DNA of 64,000 nt from Bacteriovoracaceae bacterium UBA6261. GTDB lineage: Bacteria; Bdellovibrionota; Bacteriovoracia; Bacteriovoracales; Bacteriovoracaceae. The stretch lies in the NCBI GenBank assembly GCA_002440825.1, contig DJVH01000096.1:124006-188005 (forward strand), read 5' to 3'. The position numbers and the translations under genes are program-made. Positions 32,906 through 42,092 of this stretch are shown piece after piece. The notes below the pieces were generated by a model. That model did no database searches, was not told where the DNA came from, and saw nothing but the letters and a program-made list of their open reading frames with translations. The stretch's first letter is position 1, and each line of letters starts with the position of its first letter.

Positions 32906-34597
32906 ATGGAACTAACTCCTTTTGGACAAGAATTACAAAAAACTTTTGCGGATAACCATTATTCGTACAAGTTTGAAAACCACGTCATCTTCGCCTGCAC
33001 TAAGACGATGCTTCCGATTATGGAGAAGCTGAAAGACGAATTCGGTTTCAACATGCTTCTCGACGTCTGCGGTGTCGATAACCTTCAGAGACCAAAATCT
33101 GAATGGGCCCACGGAAAACGTTTTGAGTCTGTTTACCACCTTCTCAATATGGATAAAAACGAGCGCATCCGCGTCCGTGTTCCAGTTGATGTCGATGGCG
33201 GTGAACTCGTCCCTTCAGTTCTTCCTTTGTGGAAGGCCGCTGACTGGTTCGAGCGCGAAGCCTGGGACATGTACGGGATTACGTACATGGGAAGAAAAAA
33301 AGAAAGACTTCTTACTCACCACGAATGGGTAGGACATCCTTTAAGAAAAGACTATGCAGCTGATCACAATCAGCCGCTCACAGAATCACTTGATATTCAT
33401 TTTGATCCAGATCCTTCGATCACTGCTGAAGATGCGATTAGAAGAGAATGGATTAACATCGGCCCGTCTCACCCTGCCACTCACGGAACTCTTCGTATTA
33501 TGGCTGAGATTGAAGGTGAGGTGATCAAGAGATCAAAACTGGAAATCGGTTACCTTCACAGATGTTTCGAAAAGATGACTGAAAACCATCTTTATAACCA
33601 GGTTATTCCTTATACAGATCGTCTGAACTACTGTTCGGCACCGATGAACAATATCGGCTGGTGTAAGGCCATCGAAGATATGATGGGAATTGATATTCCT
33701 GATCGCGCGAAGGCCATTCGTATGGTTCTCGCTGAGCTTTCACGTGTCATCGATCACCTTGTGTGTATCGGTGCCGGCGCAGTTGACTTGGGAGCGCTTA
33801 CGTCTTTCTGGTTTTGTTTTGAACAAAGAGAAAGAGTGTACGAACTTTTCGAAAAACTTTGCGGAACTCGCTTAACAGTTTCTCTTACACGTATCGGCGG
33901 TATGGCCCAGGAACTTCCAGTTGGATGGGTGACTGACTGTTTGAATGTTGTGAAGGAAATTGAGAAGGGAATTGCGGAAGTAGACCGCCTTCTTACAAAA
34001 AATAAAATTTACGTCGATAGAACACGCGTTTGTCCAATTCCTGCTCAACAAGCAATCGATTGGGGATACACGGGGCCATGTCTTCGCGCTGCTGGTGTTA
34101 ATTACGACATCAGAAAAGCTAATCCATACTACTTCTATAAAGATGTAGAGTTCGAAATTCCAATCGGACAACACGGCGACAACTACGATCGTTACCTGGT
34201 GAGAATGGAGGAGATGAGACAATCTCTTCGCATCGTCAATCAAGTGCTGGCAAATCTTCCTTCTGGTCCATACACATCTCTCGATAAAAGAGTTTGTATT
34301 CCACCAAAGAGAGAAGTTTACACAAACATCGAAGGTCTCATGAACCACTTCATGCTCGTCATGAAAGGCGTTCGACCACCTGTCGGTGAAATTTATTCTG
34401 CCACTGAAGCAGCTAACGGAGAGCTTGGTTTCTACGTTATCTCTGACGGCGGACCAAATCCATACAGAGTAAAAGTACGTCCACCGTGTTTTGCAATCTA
34501 TCAGTCATTCTCTGAAATCGTTCAGAACCACATGATCTCGGACGCGATTGCTGAACTAGGCGCGATGAATATTATCGCAGGAGAACTAGACCGATGA
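32906..34597 (+). CDS. nuoCD: NADH-quinone oxidoreductase subunits C and D, fused
   Basis: A 563-residue fusion. Residues about 1-155 are NuoC (30-kDa): DVCGVDNL, EREAWDMYGI, HHEWVGHPLRKDY. Residues about 170-563 are NuoD (49-kDa): NIGPSHPATHGTLRI, GYLHRCFEKM, YTDRLNYCSAPMN, and C-terminal GELGFYVISDGG and DAIAELGAMNIIAGELDR, which ends in the conserved Asp-Arg. NuoD forms the quinone site together with NuoB. ATG at 32906; TTG three bases earlier is in frame. The gene overlaps nuoE by 4 bases (ATGA). Confidence 0.96.
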   Translation: MELTPFGQELQKTFADNHYSYKFENHVIFACTKTMLPIMEKLKDEFGFNMLLDVCGVDNLQRPKSEWAHGKRFESVYHLLNMDKNERIRVRVPVDVDGGELVPSVLPLWKAADWFEREAWDMYGITYMGRKKERLLTHHEWVGHPLRKDYAADHNQPLTESLDIHFDPDPSITAEDAIRREWINIGPSHPATHGTLRIMAEIEGEVIKRSKLEIGYLHRCFEKMTENHLYNQVIPYTDRLNYCSAPMNNIGWCKAIEDMMGIDIPDRAKAIRMVLAELSRVIDHLVCIGAGAVDLGALTSFWFCFEQRERVYELFEKLCGTRLTVSLTRIGGMAQELPVGWVTDCLNVVKEIEKGIAEVDRLLTKNKIYVDRTRVCPIPAQQAIDWGYTGPCLRAAGVNYDIRKANPYYFYKDVEFEIPIGQHGDNYDRYLVRMEEMRQSLRIVNQVLANLPSGPYTSLDKRVCIPPKREVYTNIEGLMNHFMLVMKGVRPPVGEIYSATEAANGELGFYVISDGGPNPYRVKVRPPCFAIYQSFSEIVQNHMISDAIAELGAMNIIAGELDR

Positions 34598-35079
34598 GCC
34601 AGACAGAAAAATTTGAATTCACGCCGGATAGACTGGCGCTTTATAAAGAATACCTCACTCGTTACGACGATATTGATTCAGCTTTACTTCCGACTTTGCA
34701 CCTGGCGCAGGAACAAAACGGCTGGTTGTCTGATTCTGTTGTCGCTTATATTTCAGAGTTGATGGGCTTGCCTTCAATTCGTATCAAAGAAGTTATTTCG
34801 TTCTACGATATGCTTTACGATCAACCAGTGGGAAGAAATATTGTTCACGTCTGTACAAACATCACGTGTTCAATGTTCGGTGGAAGAGAAATCTACTCTG
34901 GTCTTCTGAAGCATTTTGAAACGGGCTACCTGACTCCAACTCGCGACGGAAGAATTTCTATCCAAAAGATGGAGTGTCTTGGAGCGTGTGAACAAGCTCC
35001 TTGTATGCGAGTCAACAACGATTACGTTGGAAACATCGATCTACAATCAGCGATTTCAAAACTTGAGGAGCTACCATAA
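34594..35079 (+). CDS. nuoE: NADH-quinone oxidoreductase subunit E
   Basis: A 161-residue thioredoxin-fold [2Fe-2S] subunit (cluster N1a). Cys ligands are in CTNITCSMFGG (CX4C) and MECLGACEQAPCM (CX3C). It carries the typical N-terminal LAQEQNGWLS and ISFYDMLY blocks. Start overlaps the nuoCD stop (ATGA) and its own stop overlaps nuoF by one base (TAATG), so translation is coupled. Confidence 0.95.
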   Translation: MSQTEKFEFTPDRLALYKEYLTRYDDIDSALLPTLHLAQEQNGWLSDSVVAYISELMGLPSIRIKEVISFYDMLYDQPVGRNIVHVCTNITCSMFGGREIYSGLLKHFETGYLTPTRDGRISIQKMECLGACEQAPCMRVNNDYVGNIDLQSAISKLEELP

Positions 35080-36362
35080 TGGATTACAAAGACGTAGCAA
35101 ATTATAAAAACTATGCTCTCCTAAGCTATCACCACATTCCAGGTGTTCATAACATTGAAGTTTTTGAACGCGCAGGTGGTTACGAAACAATGAAAAAATG
35201 TTTCGAAATGGATCCGGAAGCCATCAAAGAAGAAGTGAAGCAATCAGGACTCAGAGGACGCGGCGGTGCCGGGTTCGCTACTGGTGTAAAATGGGGTTTC
35301 TTCACTAAAGACAGAAACGCAAAAAAATATCTTCTTTGTAATGCCGATGAATCTGAACCGGGAACATTCAAAGACAGATTCTTGGTTGAAAAAAATCCGC
35401 ACATCTTAATTGAAGGGATGATTATTTCGGCGTGGGCCCTGGGCACACAAAAGGGATACATCTATATCCGCGGAGAGTTCTATCACCAGGCGATGGTTCT
35501 TGAGCGGGCTCTAAAAGAAGCGTATGCCAAAGGTTACCTTGGTAAAAATATCATGGGCAAAGGATTCGATTTCGATCTTTATGTTCACAGAGGCGCAGGC
35601 GCTTATATCTGTGGAGAGGAAACAGCTCTTATTTCTTCTCTCGAAGGACAAAAAGGCCAGCCAAAACTAAAACCACCATTTCCAGCGATTAAAGGCTATA
35701 GAGGACTTCCGACAATGGTTAACAATGTCGAATCTCTTGCTGCTGTTCCGTGGATCATGAGACACGGCGCTGCTGCTTACAAGCAGTGGGGAACTGAAAA
35801 ATCTCCAGGAACAAAATTGTTTTCGATCTCCGGCGACGTCAACAAGCCAGGTGTTATCGAAGTTCCACTTTCAACTACACTTAAAGAAATTATCGAAATT
35901 CACTGCGGGGGAATGAGAAACGGCAATAAATTGAAAGCCGTTATCCCTGGAGGATCTTCTTCTCCGGTTTTAAATGCAGACGATTCATATGCAGTCAAAA
36001 TGGATTACGAAGATGTAGCAGCGAAGGGCTCAATGCTCGGATCTGGTGCGATCATTATTATCGATGAAACTAGAAACATGGGCGATATTCTTAAGTACAC
36101 GCTTGAGTTCTATCATCACGAATCTTGCGGTCAGTGTACTCCTTGCCGCGAAGGAACGGGCTGGCTCGAAGCGATCTTTAAAAGAAAAGAAACTGGCAAG
36201 TCTTCTAAATCGGACATCGTTCTTCTTGATAAAACAGCTGCTTCAATGAGAGGGCAAACCATTTGTGCTCTAGCTGATGCTGCAGCAATGCCGACACAAG
36301 GGATGATCAAGGTTTTCCGCGAAGAACTTGAACAATATGTAACAGCTGCACCAAAAAAATAA
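35079..36362 (+). CDS. nuoF: NADH-quinone oxidoreductase subunit F
   Basis: A 427-residue subunit that binds NADH, FMN and cluster N3. Motifs: GLRGRGGAGFATGVKW (NADH/FMN), CNADESEPGTFKDR, YIRGEF, GAGAYICGEETALISSLEGQ and HESCGQCTPCREG with the later TICALADAAAMP (four Cys of N3). Full length. It is followed by nuoG after 44 bases. Confidence 0.96.
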   Translation: MDYKDVANYKNYALLSYHHIPGVHNIEVFERAGGYETMKKCFEMDPEAIKEEVKQSGLRGRGGAGFATGVKWGFFTKDRNAKKYLLCNADESEPGTFKDRFLVEKNPHILIEGMIISAWALGTQKGYIYIRGEFYHQAMVLERALKEAYAKGYLGKNIMGKGFDFDLYVHRGAGAYICGEETALISSLEGQKGQPKLKPPFPAIKGYRGLPTMVNNVESLAAVPWIMRHGAAAYKQWGTEKSPGTKLFSISGDVNKPGVIEVPLSTTLKEIIEIHCGGMRNGNKLKAVIPGGSSSPVLNADDSYAVKMDYEDVAAKGSMLGSGAIIIIDETRNMGDILKYTLEFYHHESCGQCTPCREGTGWLEAIFKRKETGKSSKSDIVLLDKTAASMRGQTICALADAAAMPTQGMIKVFREELEQYVTAAPKK

Positions 36363-36406
36363 TCAAAAAAATAATAAAAAGTGAAATTATAAAAGAGAAT
36401 TGAATC

Positions 36407-37840
36407 ATGACTGAAAAAGTAAAACTCACCTGGAACGGAAAAGAGATCGAAGCTCCGAAAGGATCGAACCTTCTTAAGGCCGCTCTTGATAACGGAATTG
36501 AAGTTGCTCACTACTGCTACCACTCAGGGCTTTCTGTCGCTGGTGTGTGCAGAATGTGTATGGTTGAACAAGACGGTGTTCCTCGTCCGTTTCCTTCATG
36601 TAATGCGACTTGCGGTGAAGGAATGGTTATCAGATCTGATACACCTAAAATTAAAGCATCTGTTGAAGCGACATTGCAGTTCCATCTTTTAAACCACCCG
36701 CTTGATTGTCCTGTTTGTGATCAGGCAGGGGAATGTGGTCTTCAAGATTATTACATGAAGCACGGTCAATACGATTCTCAAATGATCGACAAAAAAGTTC
36801 ATAAAGAAAAAGTTCAGGACATAGGCAAGAATGTAATGCTCGATGCTGAACGCTGTATTCTTTGTTCGCGTTGTGTGCGTTTCACTGAAGAAATTACAAA
36901 AACAAACGAGATGGGAATTCTGAACCGTGGCGATCACGCAGAAATTCAATGCAATGAAACTCTTAAAAATGATTACGCTCAAAACTTAGTCGACATCTGT
37001 CCGGTTGGAGCGCTTACATCAAAAGACTTCCGCTTCAAGCAAAGAGTCTGGTTCCTTGAAGACGTTCACACGACTTGTATCGGGTGCGAAACAGGTTGTT
37101 CAGTGAAAGTTTCGGAAAACAAAAACGGCGCTTTCAGAGTGAAGCCTGTGTACGATCACGAAGTGAACGGGCACTGGATGTGCGATGACGGCCGCTATAT
37201 CTACAAACACGTTTCAAGCCCGACAAGACTTGGCGGTGCTGTGGAAAACATCAATGGTCTTTTCGTTCCTGCTGATGAACTCAATGTTCAGGCAGCTGTT
37301 AAAGGAAAGAAAACAAAATACATTCTTTCGACAGCGCTTACGATTGAAGAGTACGCAAATTTCTTCAACGCTGTTAAAGGCAAAAACGTTGAAGTCGCGC
37401 TTTATACACTTCCATCAGACGGACCTGAATTCGATGGCATTCTTCGCCGTGGAGACAAGAACCCGAACCTTCGTGGGGCCAAAGCTGCGTTTGAACTCGC
37501 TGGTTTTGATCACTCTCAAGCAGGTCTTGATAATCTTCTTGGATCGATTTCTTCATCTGATGCTGTCTTCGTTGTCGTTCCAGAAATTCTGTATAACGAA
37601 GATCACTTCAACACATTAATTAAAAAAGTAGAGAAAGCAGGCGTGAGAATCGCACTTGCTTGCGGTGAAACTCTTGGAACACTTCGCGCGTTTAACTATC
37701 TTCTTCCGATTCCAGCATTCTTAGAAAAGAACGGTGAAATCCTGAACTACCAAGGTCAGGCCCGCAAACTACGCAAAGGAATGACTTACGGAGAAGCTTC
37801 TAAAGATGTTTCTTACTACGGGAAATGGGTGAACCTATGA
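36407..37840 (+). CDS. nuoG: NADH-quinone oxidoreductase subunit G, short form
   Basis: A 477-residue NuoG; typical bacterial NuoG is 650-900. The N-terminus has the [2Fe-2S] ferredoxin (CYHSGLSVAGVCRMCMVE), the His-Cys motif HPLDCPVCDQAGECGLQ (N5), and a two-cluster segment CILCSRCVRFTEEI with DICPVGALTS (N6). A further CIGCETGC motif is present near 225-235. The C-terminal molybdopterin-oxidoreductase-like part is much shortened (about 200 residues). The stop overlaps nuoI by 4 bases (ATGA). This short form still has all ligands needed for electron transfer. Confidence 0.93.
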   Translation: MTEKVKLTWNGKEIEAPKGSNLLKAALDNGIEVAHYCYHSGLSVAGVCRMCMVEQDGVPRPFPSCNATCGEGMVIRSDTPKIKASVEATLQFHLLNHPLDCPVCDQAGECGLQDYYMKHGQYDSQMIDKKVHKEKVQDIGKNVMLDAERCILCSRCVRFTEEITKTNEMGILNRGDHAEIQCNETLKNDYAQNLVDICPVGALTSKDFRFKQRVWFLEDVHTTCIGCETGCSVKVSENKNGAFRVKPVYDHEVNGHWMCDDGRYIYKHVSSPTRLGGAVENINGLFVPADELNVQAAVKGKKTKYILSTALTIEEYANFFNAVKGKNVEVALYTLPSDGPEFDGILRRGDKNPNLRGAKAAFELAGFDHSQAGLDNLLGSISSSDAVFVVVPEILYNEDHFNTLIKKVEKAGVRIALACGETLGTLRAFNYLLPIPAFLEKNGEILNYQGQARKLRKGMTYGEASKDVSYYGKWVNL

Positions 37841-38361
37841 TTTTAAAAGCAGATTTATATCGCGAACACGGATTTCTAAAAGGTCTTTATCTTGGTCTGA
37901 AGATCACGATGATGACCATGATCAGAAACTTGTTCAAGCACGATCGTATGACCTTGAACTACCCGGAAGAGAAGTATTTCTATTCTGATCGTTTCAGAGG
38001 AAAGCACGTTTTGACTGTAAAAGAAGACGGAACTCTTCGTTGTACATCATGTATGTTGTGTGCGACTTACTGTCCGGCCCAATGTATTCACATTGTCGCG
38101 GCCGACGATTCTGATAAATCAGTAGAGAAAGCGCCGGTTTCTTTTGAAATCGAAATGCTTCGTTGTATTTTCTGCGGTTACTGTGAAGAAGCGTGTCCGG
38201 TCGATGCGATCCGTTTAACAAATGAATACGAAATGTCGGGCCATGCAGAACAAGAATGGGTTGCTGATCATTATGAACTAGCGTTCAGAAAATCTCTCAA
38301 CAACGGTAAAGGTGTCGTGTCTACTGTAGACGACAAAGACCGTATGAAACTTCGCTTATAG
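37837..38361 (+). CDS. nuoI: NADH-quinone oxidoreductase subunit I
   Basis: A 174-residue subunit with two [4Fe-4S] clusters (N6a/N6b): CTSCMLCATYCPAQC and CIFCGYCEEACPVDA. The N-terminal region GFLKGLYLGLKITMMTMIRNLF is the membrane-facing helix. ATG at 37837 overlaps the nuoG stop; a longer frame from 37825 repeats nuoG sequence. nuoH, which usually lies between nuoG and nuoI, is absent. Last gene of the block; a hairpin follows. Confidence 0.95.
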   Translation: MILKADLYREHGFLKGLYLGLKITMMTMIRNLFKHDRMTLNYPEEKYFYSDRFRGKHVLTVKEDGTLRCTSCMLCATYCPAQCIHIVAADDSDKSVEKAPVSFEIEMLRCIFCGYCEEACPVDAIRLTNEYEMSGHAEQEWVADHYELAFRKSLNNGKGVVSTVDDKDRMKLRL

Positions 38362-38364
38362 GAA

Positions 38365-38403
38365 AAGGTGCCAGCAGACTTTTTCAAAGTCTGCTGGCAC
38401 CTT
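38365..38403. terminator. Long perfect hairpin after nuoI
   Basis: An 18-bp perfect stem (38365-38382 with 38386-38403, 3-base loop) begins 3 bases after the nuoI stop. It starts AAGGTGCCAGCAGAC. There is no T run after it, so it is not a standard intrinsic terminator, but it is placed to stop or stabilise the nuo transcript before the MFS gene. Confidence 0.7.
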
Positions 38404-38413
38404 AACATAATTA

Positions 38414-39634
38414 ATGATCCATAAAGAAAAAATCAGGGCGAATATCCCCAAGGTTTACGCCCTGAATTTTTTCATGATGTTCCTGGTTACCATTCCCATC
38501 ATAGTCCCTTACTGGAAACAATTCGGTTTAAACCTCAAAGACATTTATCAGCTTCAGGCAATCTTCGGATTGATGATGATTTTGCTCGACGTACCTGCTG
38601 GGTACGTGAGTGATATGTTTGGCAGGAAAAAATGCCTGATCATCGTGGGCATTTTTAATATTTTTACCTACCTGATTCTTCTCAACGGTAAAAACTTTTT
38701 TCATTTTGCGCTTTTTGAAATCAATGCAGCCTTTGCCCTGGCCCTTTATTCCGGCTGCGATATTGCCCTTTTGTATGACAGTATCGATGCGCTTGAAAAT
38801 GATGATGAAACTGCCATTGAAAAAATCTCTCACTCAAAAAAGTTTCTCGGTAAAAGAATTTTTTATTCACAGGTGGGAGAGTCCGTCGCCTCATTTTTGG
38901 GAGGCTTGCTCGCTGTTTATTCCCTCCGGTTGCCGGCGATGGTTAACGCTGTCACCGCGTGGATGCCGCTTTTTATAGCTCTGACATTGCACGAACCTCC
39001 GAGGAAAACTTTTGCCAGCAAAAAGCATCTGGAAAATTTCCGAATCATTTATGAAAACCTTTTCAAGCACTCTAAGCTTCTCACCATGATGGTCATCTTT
39101 AATATCATTTATGGCTTTTCAACATTCGCCGCCATTTGGGCCTATCAGAGTTATTGGTCAGAAATAAAAATTCCCATGGCCTACTTCGGTACTCTTTGGG
39201 CCATTTTTAATCTAAGCGTTGCCTTCTTTGCACGCTCGTCTCATTTTATAGAAAACAAGCTGGGCCTTATGGCCGTCATTGTGATCGTCTCTGTTTCACC
39301 CATCATCGCTTATTTCGGTTTGGGCTGGACGGCGAGCTATGCAAGCGTTTTGTTTTTATTCTTCTTTGGTCTTACCCGCGCTTTGAATGGGGTGATTCTT
39401 CAGGACGGAATTAACTCGAAAGTGCCGGCGACAATGAGAGCGACGACCAATTCAATTTGCAGTCTGGGAATGCGTGCGATTTTCTTCTTTTTCGGTCCCT
39501 GGTTTGGACATCAACTCGATGTGCACGGAGTTCACAAATCTTTTGTGATGATGGGATTTATTTTTGTTTTTGCTTTTTTTCTCATTGCCTTGCCGCTTAT
39601 GCGGCTTCATTTTCAGAATCGGAGTCAGGTTTAG
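38414..39634 (+). CDS. MFS transporter
   Basis: A 406-residue membrane protein with about 12 transmembrane helices. The loop motif between helices 2 and 3 is present as DVPAGYVSDMFGRKKCL, which marks the major facilitator superfamily. The substrate cannot be told. Its last 38 bases overlap the convergent PAS kinase gene. The start follows the nuoI hairpin by 10 bases. Confidence 0.88.
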   Translation: MIHKEKIRANIPKVYALNFFMMFLVTIPIIVPYWKQFGLNLKDIYQLQAIFGLMMILLDVPAGYVSDMFGRKKCLIIVGIFNIFTYLILLNGKNFFHFALFEINAAFALALYSGCDIALLYDSIDALENDDETAIEKISHSKKFLGKRIFYSQVGESVASFLGGLLAVYSLRLPAMVNAVTAWMPLFIALTLHEPPRKTFASKKHLENFRIIYENLFKHSKLLTMMVIFNIIYGFSTFAAIWAYQSYWSEIKIPMAYFGTLWAIFNLSVAFFARSSHFIENKLGLMAVIVIVSVSPIIAYFGLGWTASYASVLFLFFFGLTRALNGVILQDGINSKVPATMRATTNSICSLGMRAIFFFFGPWFGHQLDVHGVHKSFVMMGFIFVFAFFLIALPLMRLHFQNRSQV

Positions 39635-41357
39635 GGACCATCACTATTTCTTCAATTTGGTGAAGTTTTTGAATCATGGCCGTAACGGCGTCATCCATTT
39701 GTCTTCTGGAACTCAAGATCTCTATTTCATCACTTAAATTTTTATTCATGAACTTCCATTCAATATCAGAAATGGTCAGACGAACTTGCTCATAAGTTGA
39801 TTTCAACATTTTAAAATCTTCGTTTTTCCCCAGGCGGAACTCATTTTTGAGTAGCCAGACCGAGAGCGGACAATCCGGCATTTTCAGGCTGAATTCACCT
39901 TCGTACCGTTCCTTGTCTTTCATCTGTAGTCGACATTCAAGTTTTTCTCTGATGCTAACCAGATTAGTGATTATATTTTTATAAGGGAGAGCAGAGTAGA
40001 TGGCCTTTTCATTTTTTGGAACAATAATTTTAAAGCAAGTATTCTGAGAATTCTGATCGTAGAAAAAATCACCGCCCATTTTTTCAACCAGCCCTTTTGA
40101 GATGGAGAGTCCGAGGCCTGTGCCTTGGCCTACCGGTTTTGTCGTAAAGAAAGGGTGCATGATTTTGGTGACAATGTCGGCCGGAATGCCTGCACCTGAA
40201 TCAGTTACGGTAAAGATCAGATGATCACTCGTTTCACTCAGATGTAGTTCAATCCATTTTTCTTCCTGATCAGCGATAGCGTCGACTGCATTATTTATGA
40301 GATTGATAAGAACTTGCTCTAAATGAAGCCGGGGAGAGTTGAATTTTATTTCAGGGCAATTTTTTATGACTTTGACAGAATTGATTTTAAGTTTTTCATT
40401 GCAAAGTTCGAGGACTGAATCAAACAGATTTGTGGAACAGATTTCATCCTGATGATTGGCCTCTCCACCATGTGAAAATTCACGAAGGCCTTTCACTATT
40501 CTTGTGATTCGTTTTGAGTGATCTTCAATGGCGAACATTTTACTGAGAATAGATTCTCGCAACTCACTGTCAGGGATGTTTTCAACCAGTCTTTTTAGAA
40601 TGTGAATTTTGCCCATGATGACTGCTATAGGGTTGTTGATTTCGTGGGCCACTGATCCCGCCATTTCTCCAATGGCCGCCAGACGTCCCATATGAATATT
40701 CTTAGCTTGCTCACTTTCAAGATCATGCTCTAAGTTTTTCTCGTGAGTGATGTCGAAACGAATGGAAATAAATTCGTCTATATGACCGGACTTTGGATTG
40801 CGCAGGGGAATAATATTTGAGAAAACCCAATACTCGCTTCCATCTTTTGCCTTATTTTTAATTTGTCCCTGCCAGATGTTTCCCTTTGAAATGGTTTGCC
40901 ACATTTCTTTGTAAAATTGTTTGTCATGTAATTCAGATTTTATCAGACGGTGGTTTGTTCCGAGCAATTCATCTTTTGTATAACCTGAAATCCGGCATAA
41001 ATTATCATTGACGTAAGTGATGTTGCCGGCCCGATCGGTAGTAGAAATGATCGCTACATCGTTCAATCCTTTTATCTGTTGCTGGATGAAATGGTAATCT
41101 GATCTTGTGATATTCAATCGAGGCAGAATATAGAGGTAGAAAAAAGTAAACGTAATAAATGAAGAAACGATATAGGAAGAGAGAGCGGCCTCTACAACAT
41201 GGTTGTTGATGTGAAGGAAAGGTAAGGCCAGCGTTGAAAGAAAAGAATAAATGGCCGACACCATAAACAGACTCAGCAGCATGTTACGTGTGGAATCCTT
41301 ACTGAATGTGGGCGTTATGTTCTTTTTCATTTCATTCTGAAGCAAAATTTCTCTCAC
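39597..41357 (-). CDS. PAS sensor histidine kinase with C-terminal CZB-like tail
   Basis: A 586-residue kinase. Two N-terminal transmembrane helices (about 28-48 and 62-82), a PAS domain (about 100-215; VNDNLCRISGYTKDELLG), HisKA with GSVAHEINNPIAV, and HATPase with LINLINNAVDAI, DSGAGIPA and GTGLGLSISKG. After the kinase core comes about 130 residues (CRLQMKDKERYEGEF and CPLSVWLLKNEF) that look like a degenerate chemoreceptor zinc-binding (CZB) domain, in which the Cys and Trp-Leu are kept but the usual His residues are not. Start is a GTG; an ATG nine codons in (41330) is possible. No linked response regulator. Confidence 0.88.
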   Translation of the reverse strand: MREILLQNEMKKNITPTFSKDSTRNMLLSLFMVSAIYSFLSTLALPFLHINNHVVEAALSSYIVSSFITFTFFYLYILPRLNITRSDYHFIQQQIKGLNDVAIISTTDRAGNITYVNDNLCRISGYTKDELLGTNHRLIKSELHDKQFYKEMWQTISKGNIWQGQIKNKAKDGSEYWVFSNIIPLRNPKSGHIDEFISIRFDITHEKNLEHDLESEQAKNIHMGRLAAIGEMAGSVAHEINNPIAVIMGKIHILKRLVENIPDSELRESILSKMFAIEDHSKRITRIVKGLREFSHGGEANHQDEICSTNLFDSVLELCNEKLKINSVKVIKNCPEIKFNSPRLHLEQVLINLINNAVDAIADQEEKWIELHLSETSDHLIFTVTDSGAGIPADIVTKIMHPFFTTKPVGQGTGLGLSISKGLVEKMGGDFFYDQNSQNTCFKIIVPKNEKAIYSALPYKNIITNLVSIREKLECRLQMKDKERYEGEFSLKMPDCPLSVWLLKNEFRLGKNEDFKMLKSTYEQVRLTISDIEWKFMNKNLSDEIEILSSRRQMDDAVTAMIQKLHQIEEIVMVPKPDSDSENEAA

Positions 41358-41433
41358 AACGCCAATTTCGTCACATGCTCAAAAGAGAGTTAATGAATAA
41401 TTGTTAATGATAAAAATAAAATAGAATTTTTAT

Positions 41434-42090
41434 TTAGTCTGCAGAAGAGTCGGGTAATCCGAGTGCTACTTTGAGCATCTTAATATATGTTTCGCGAGGT
41501 ATTTCAACTCCTCCCAGGCTTTGAACGACCGGTGTGACCATTTGAGTGTCGAGCCACAGGATATCCCGTTGCTTGAGCATATACATCAAAGAAACAAGAG
41601 CGACTTTTGAAGCATTGTCTTCAAGGTGAAACATCGATTCACCGGAATAAAAACGGTTAATGCAGACTCCGTAAACACCACCGACAAGCCGATCGTCGAG
41701 ATACGTTTCACACGAATAGGCAAATCCATGTTTGAAGAGTTCAATATAGGCATCAATAATTTCCTGAGTGATCCAGGTAGACGATTGATCGTTTCGTTTC
41801 ACCCTCGAACAATTCATTATGACTGCTTCAAAATTAGTATTGAACCGGATCTCGTAAGGATTTTTTTTCAGGAATTTACGAAAGCTTTTCGAGAGATGAA
41901 GCTTGTCAAAGGCAAGAATGCCCCTCGGATCAGGAGAAAACCAGGCAAGAGGATACTCCTCTGAAATCGGCCAGGGGAAAATGCCCTGAGTGTAAGCGAG
42001 CAGAAGTGATTCCATTTCCAGATCTCCGCCGACAGCGAGAAGACCGTGTTCGTCAGCTTCTTCAATAGGGGGAAACGCAACAATGGCCAC
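41434..42090 (-). CDS. aat: Leucyl/phenylalanyl-tRNA-protein transferase
   Basis: A 218-residue enzyme that adds Leu or Phe from tRNA to proteins with N-terminal Arg or Lys, marking them for ClpS/ClpAP. Signature: FPPIEEADEHGLLAVGGDL, AYTQGIFPWP, WFSPDPRGIL, FYSGESMFH (GESMF), and WLDTQMVTPVVQSLGG near the end. Full length. The arginase-family gene ends 2 bases upstream. Confidence 0.95.
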   Translation of the reverse strand: MAIVAFPPIEEADEHGLLAVGGDLEMESLLLAYTQGIFPWPISEEYPLAWFSPDPRGILAFDKLHLSKSFRKFLKKNPYEIRFNTNFEAVIMNCSRVKRNDQSSTWITQEIIDAYIELFKHGFAYSCETYLDDRLVGGVYGVCINRFYSGESMFHLEDNASKVALVSLMYMLKQRDILWLDTQMVTPVVQSLGGVEIPRETYIKMLKVALGLPDSSAD

Positions 42091-42092
42091 GC

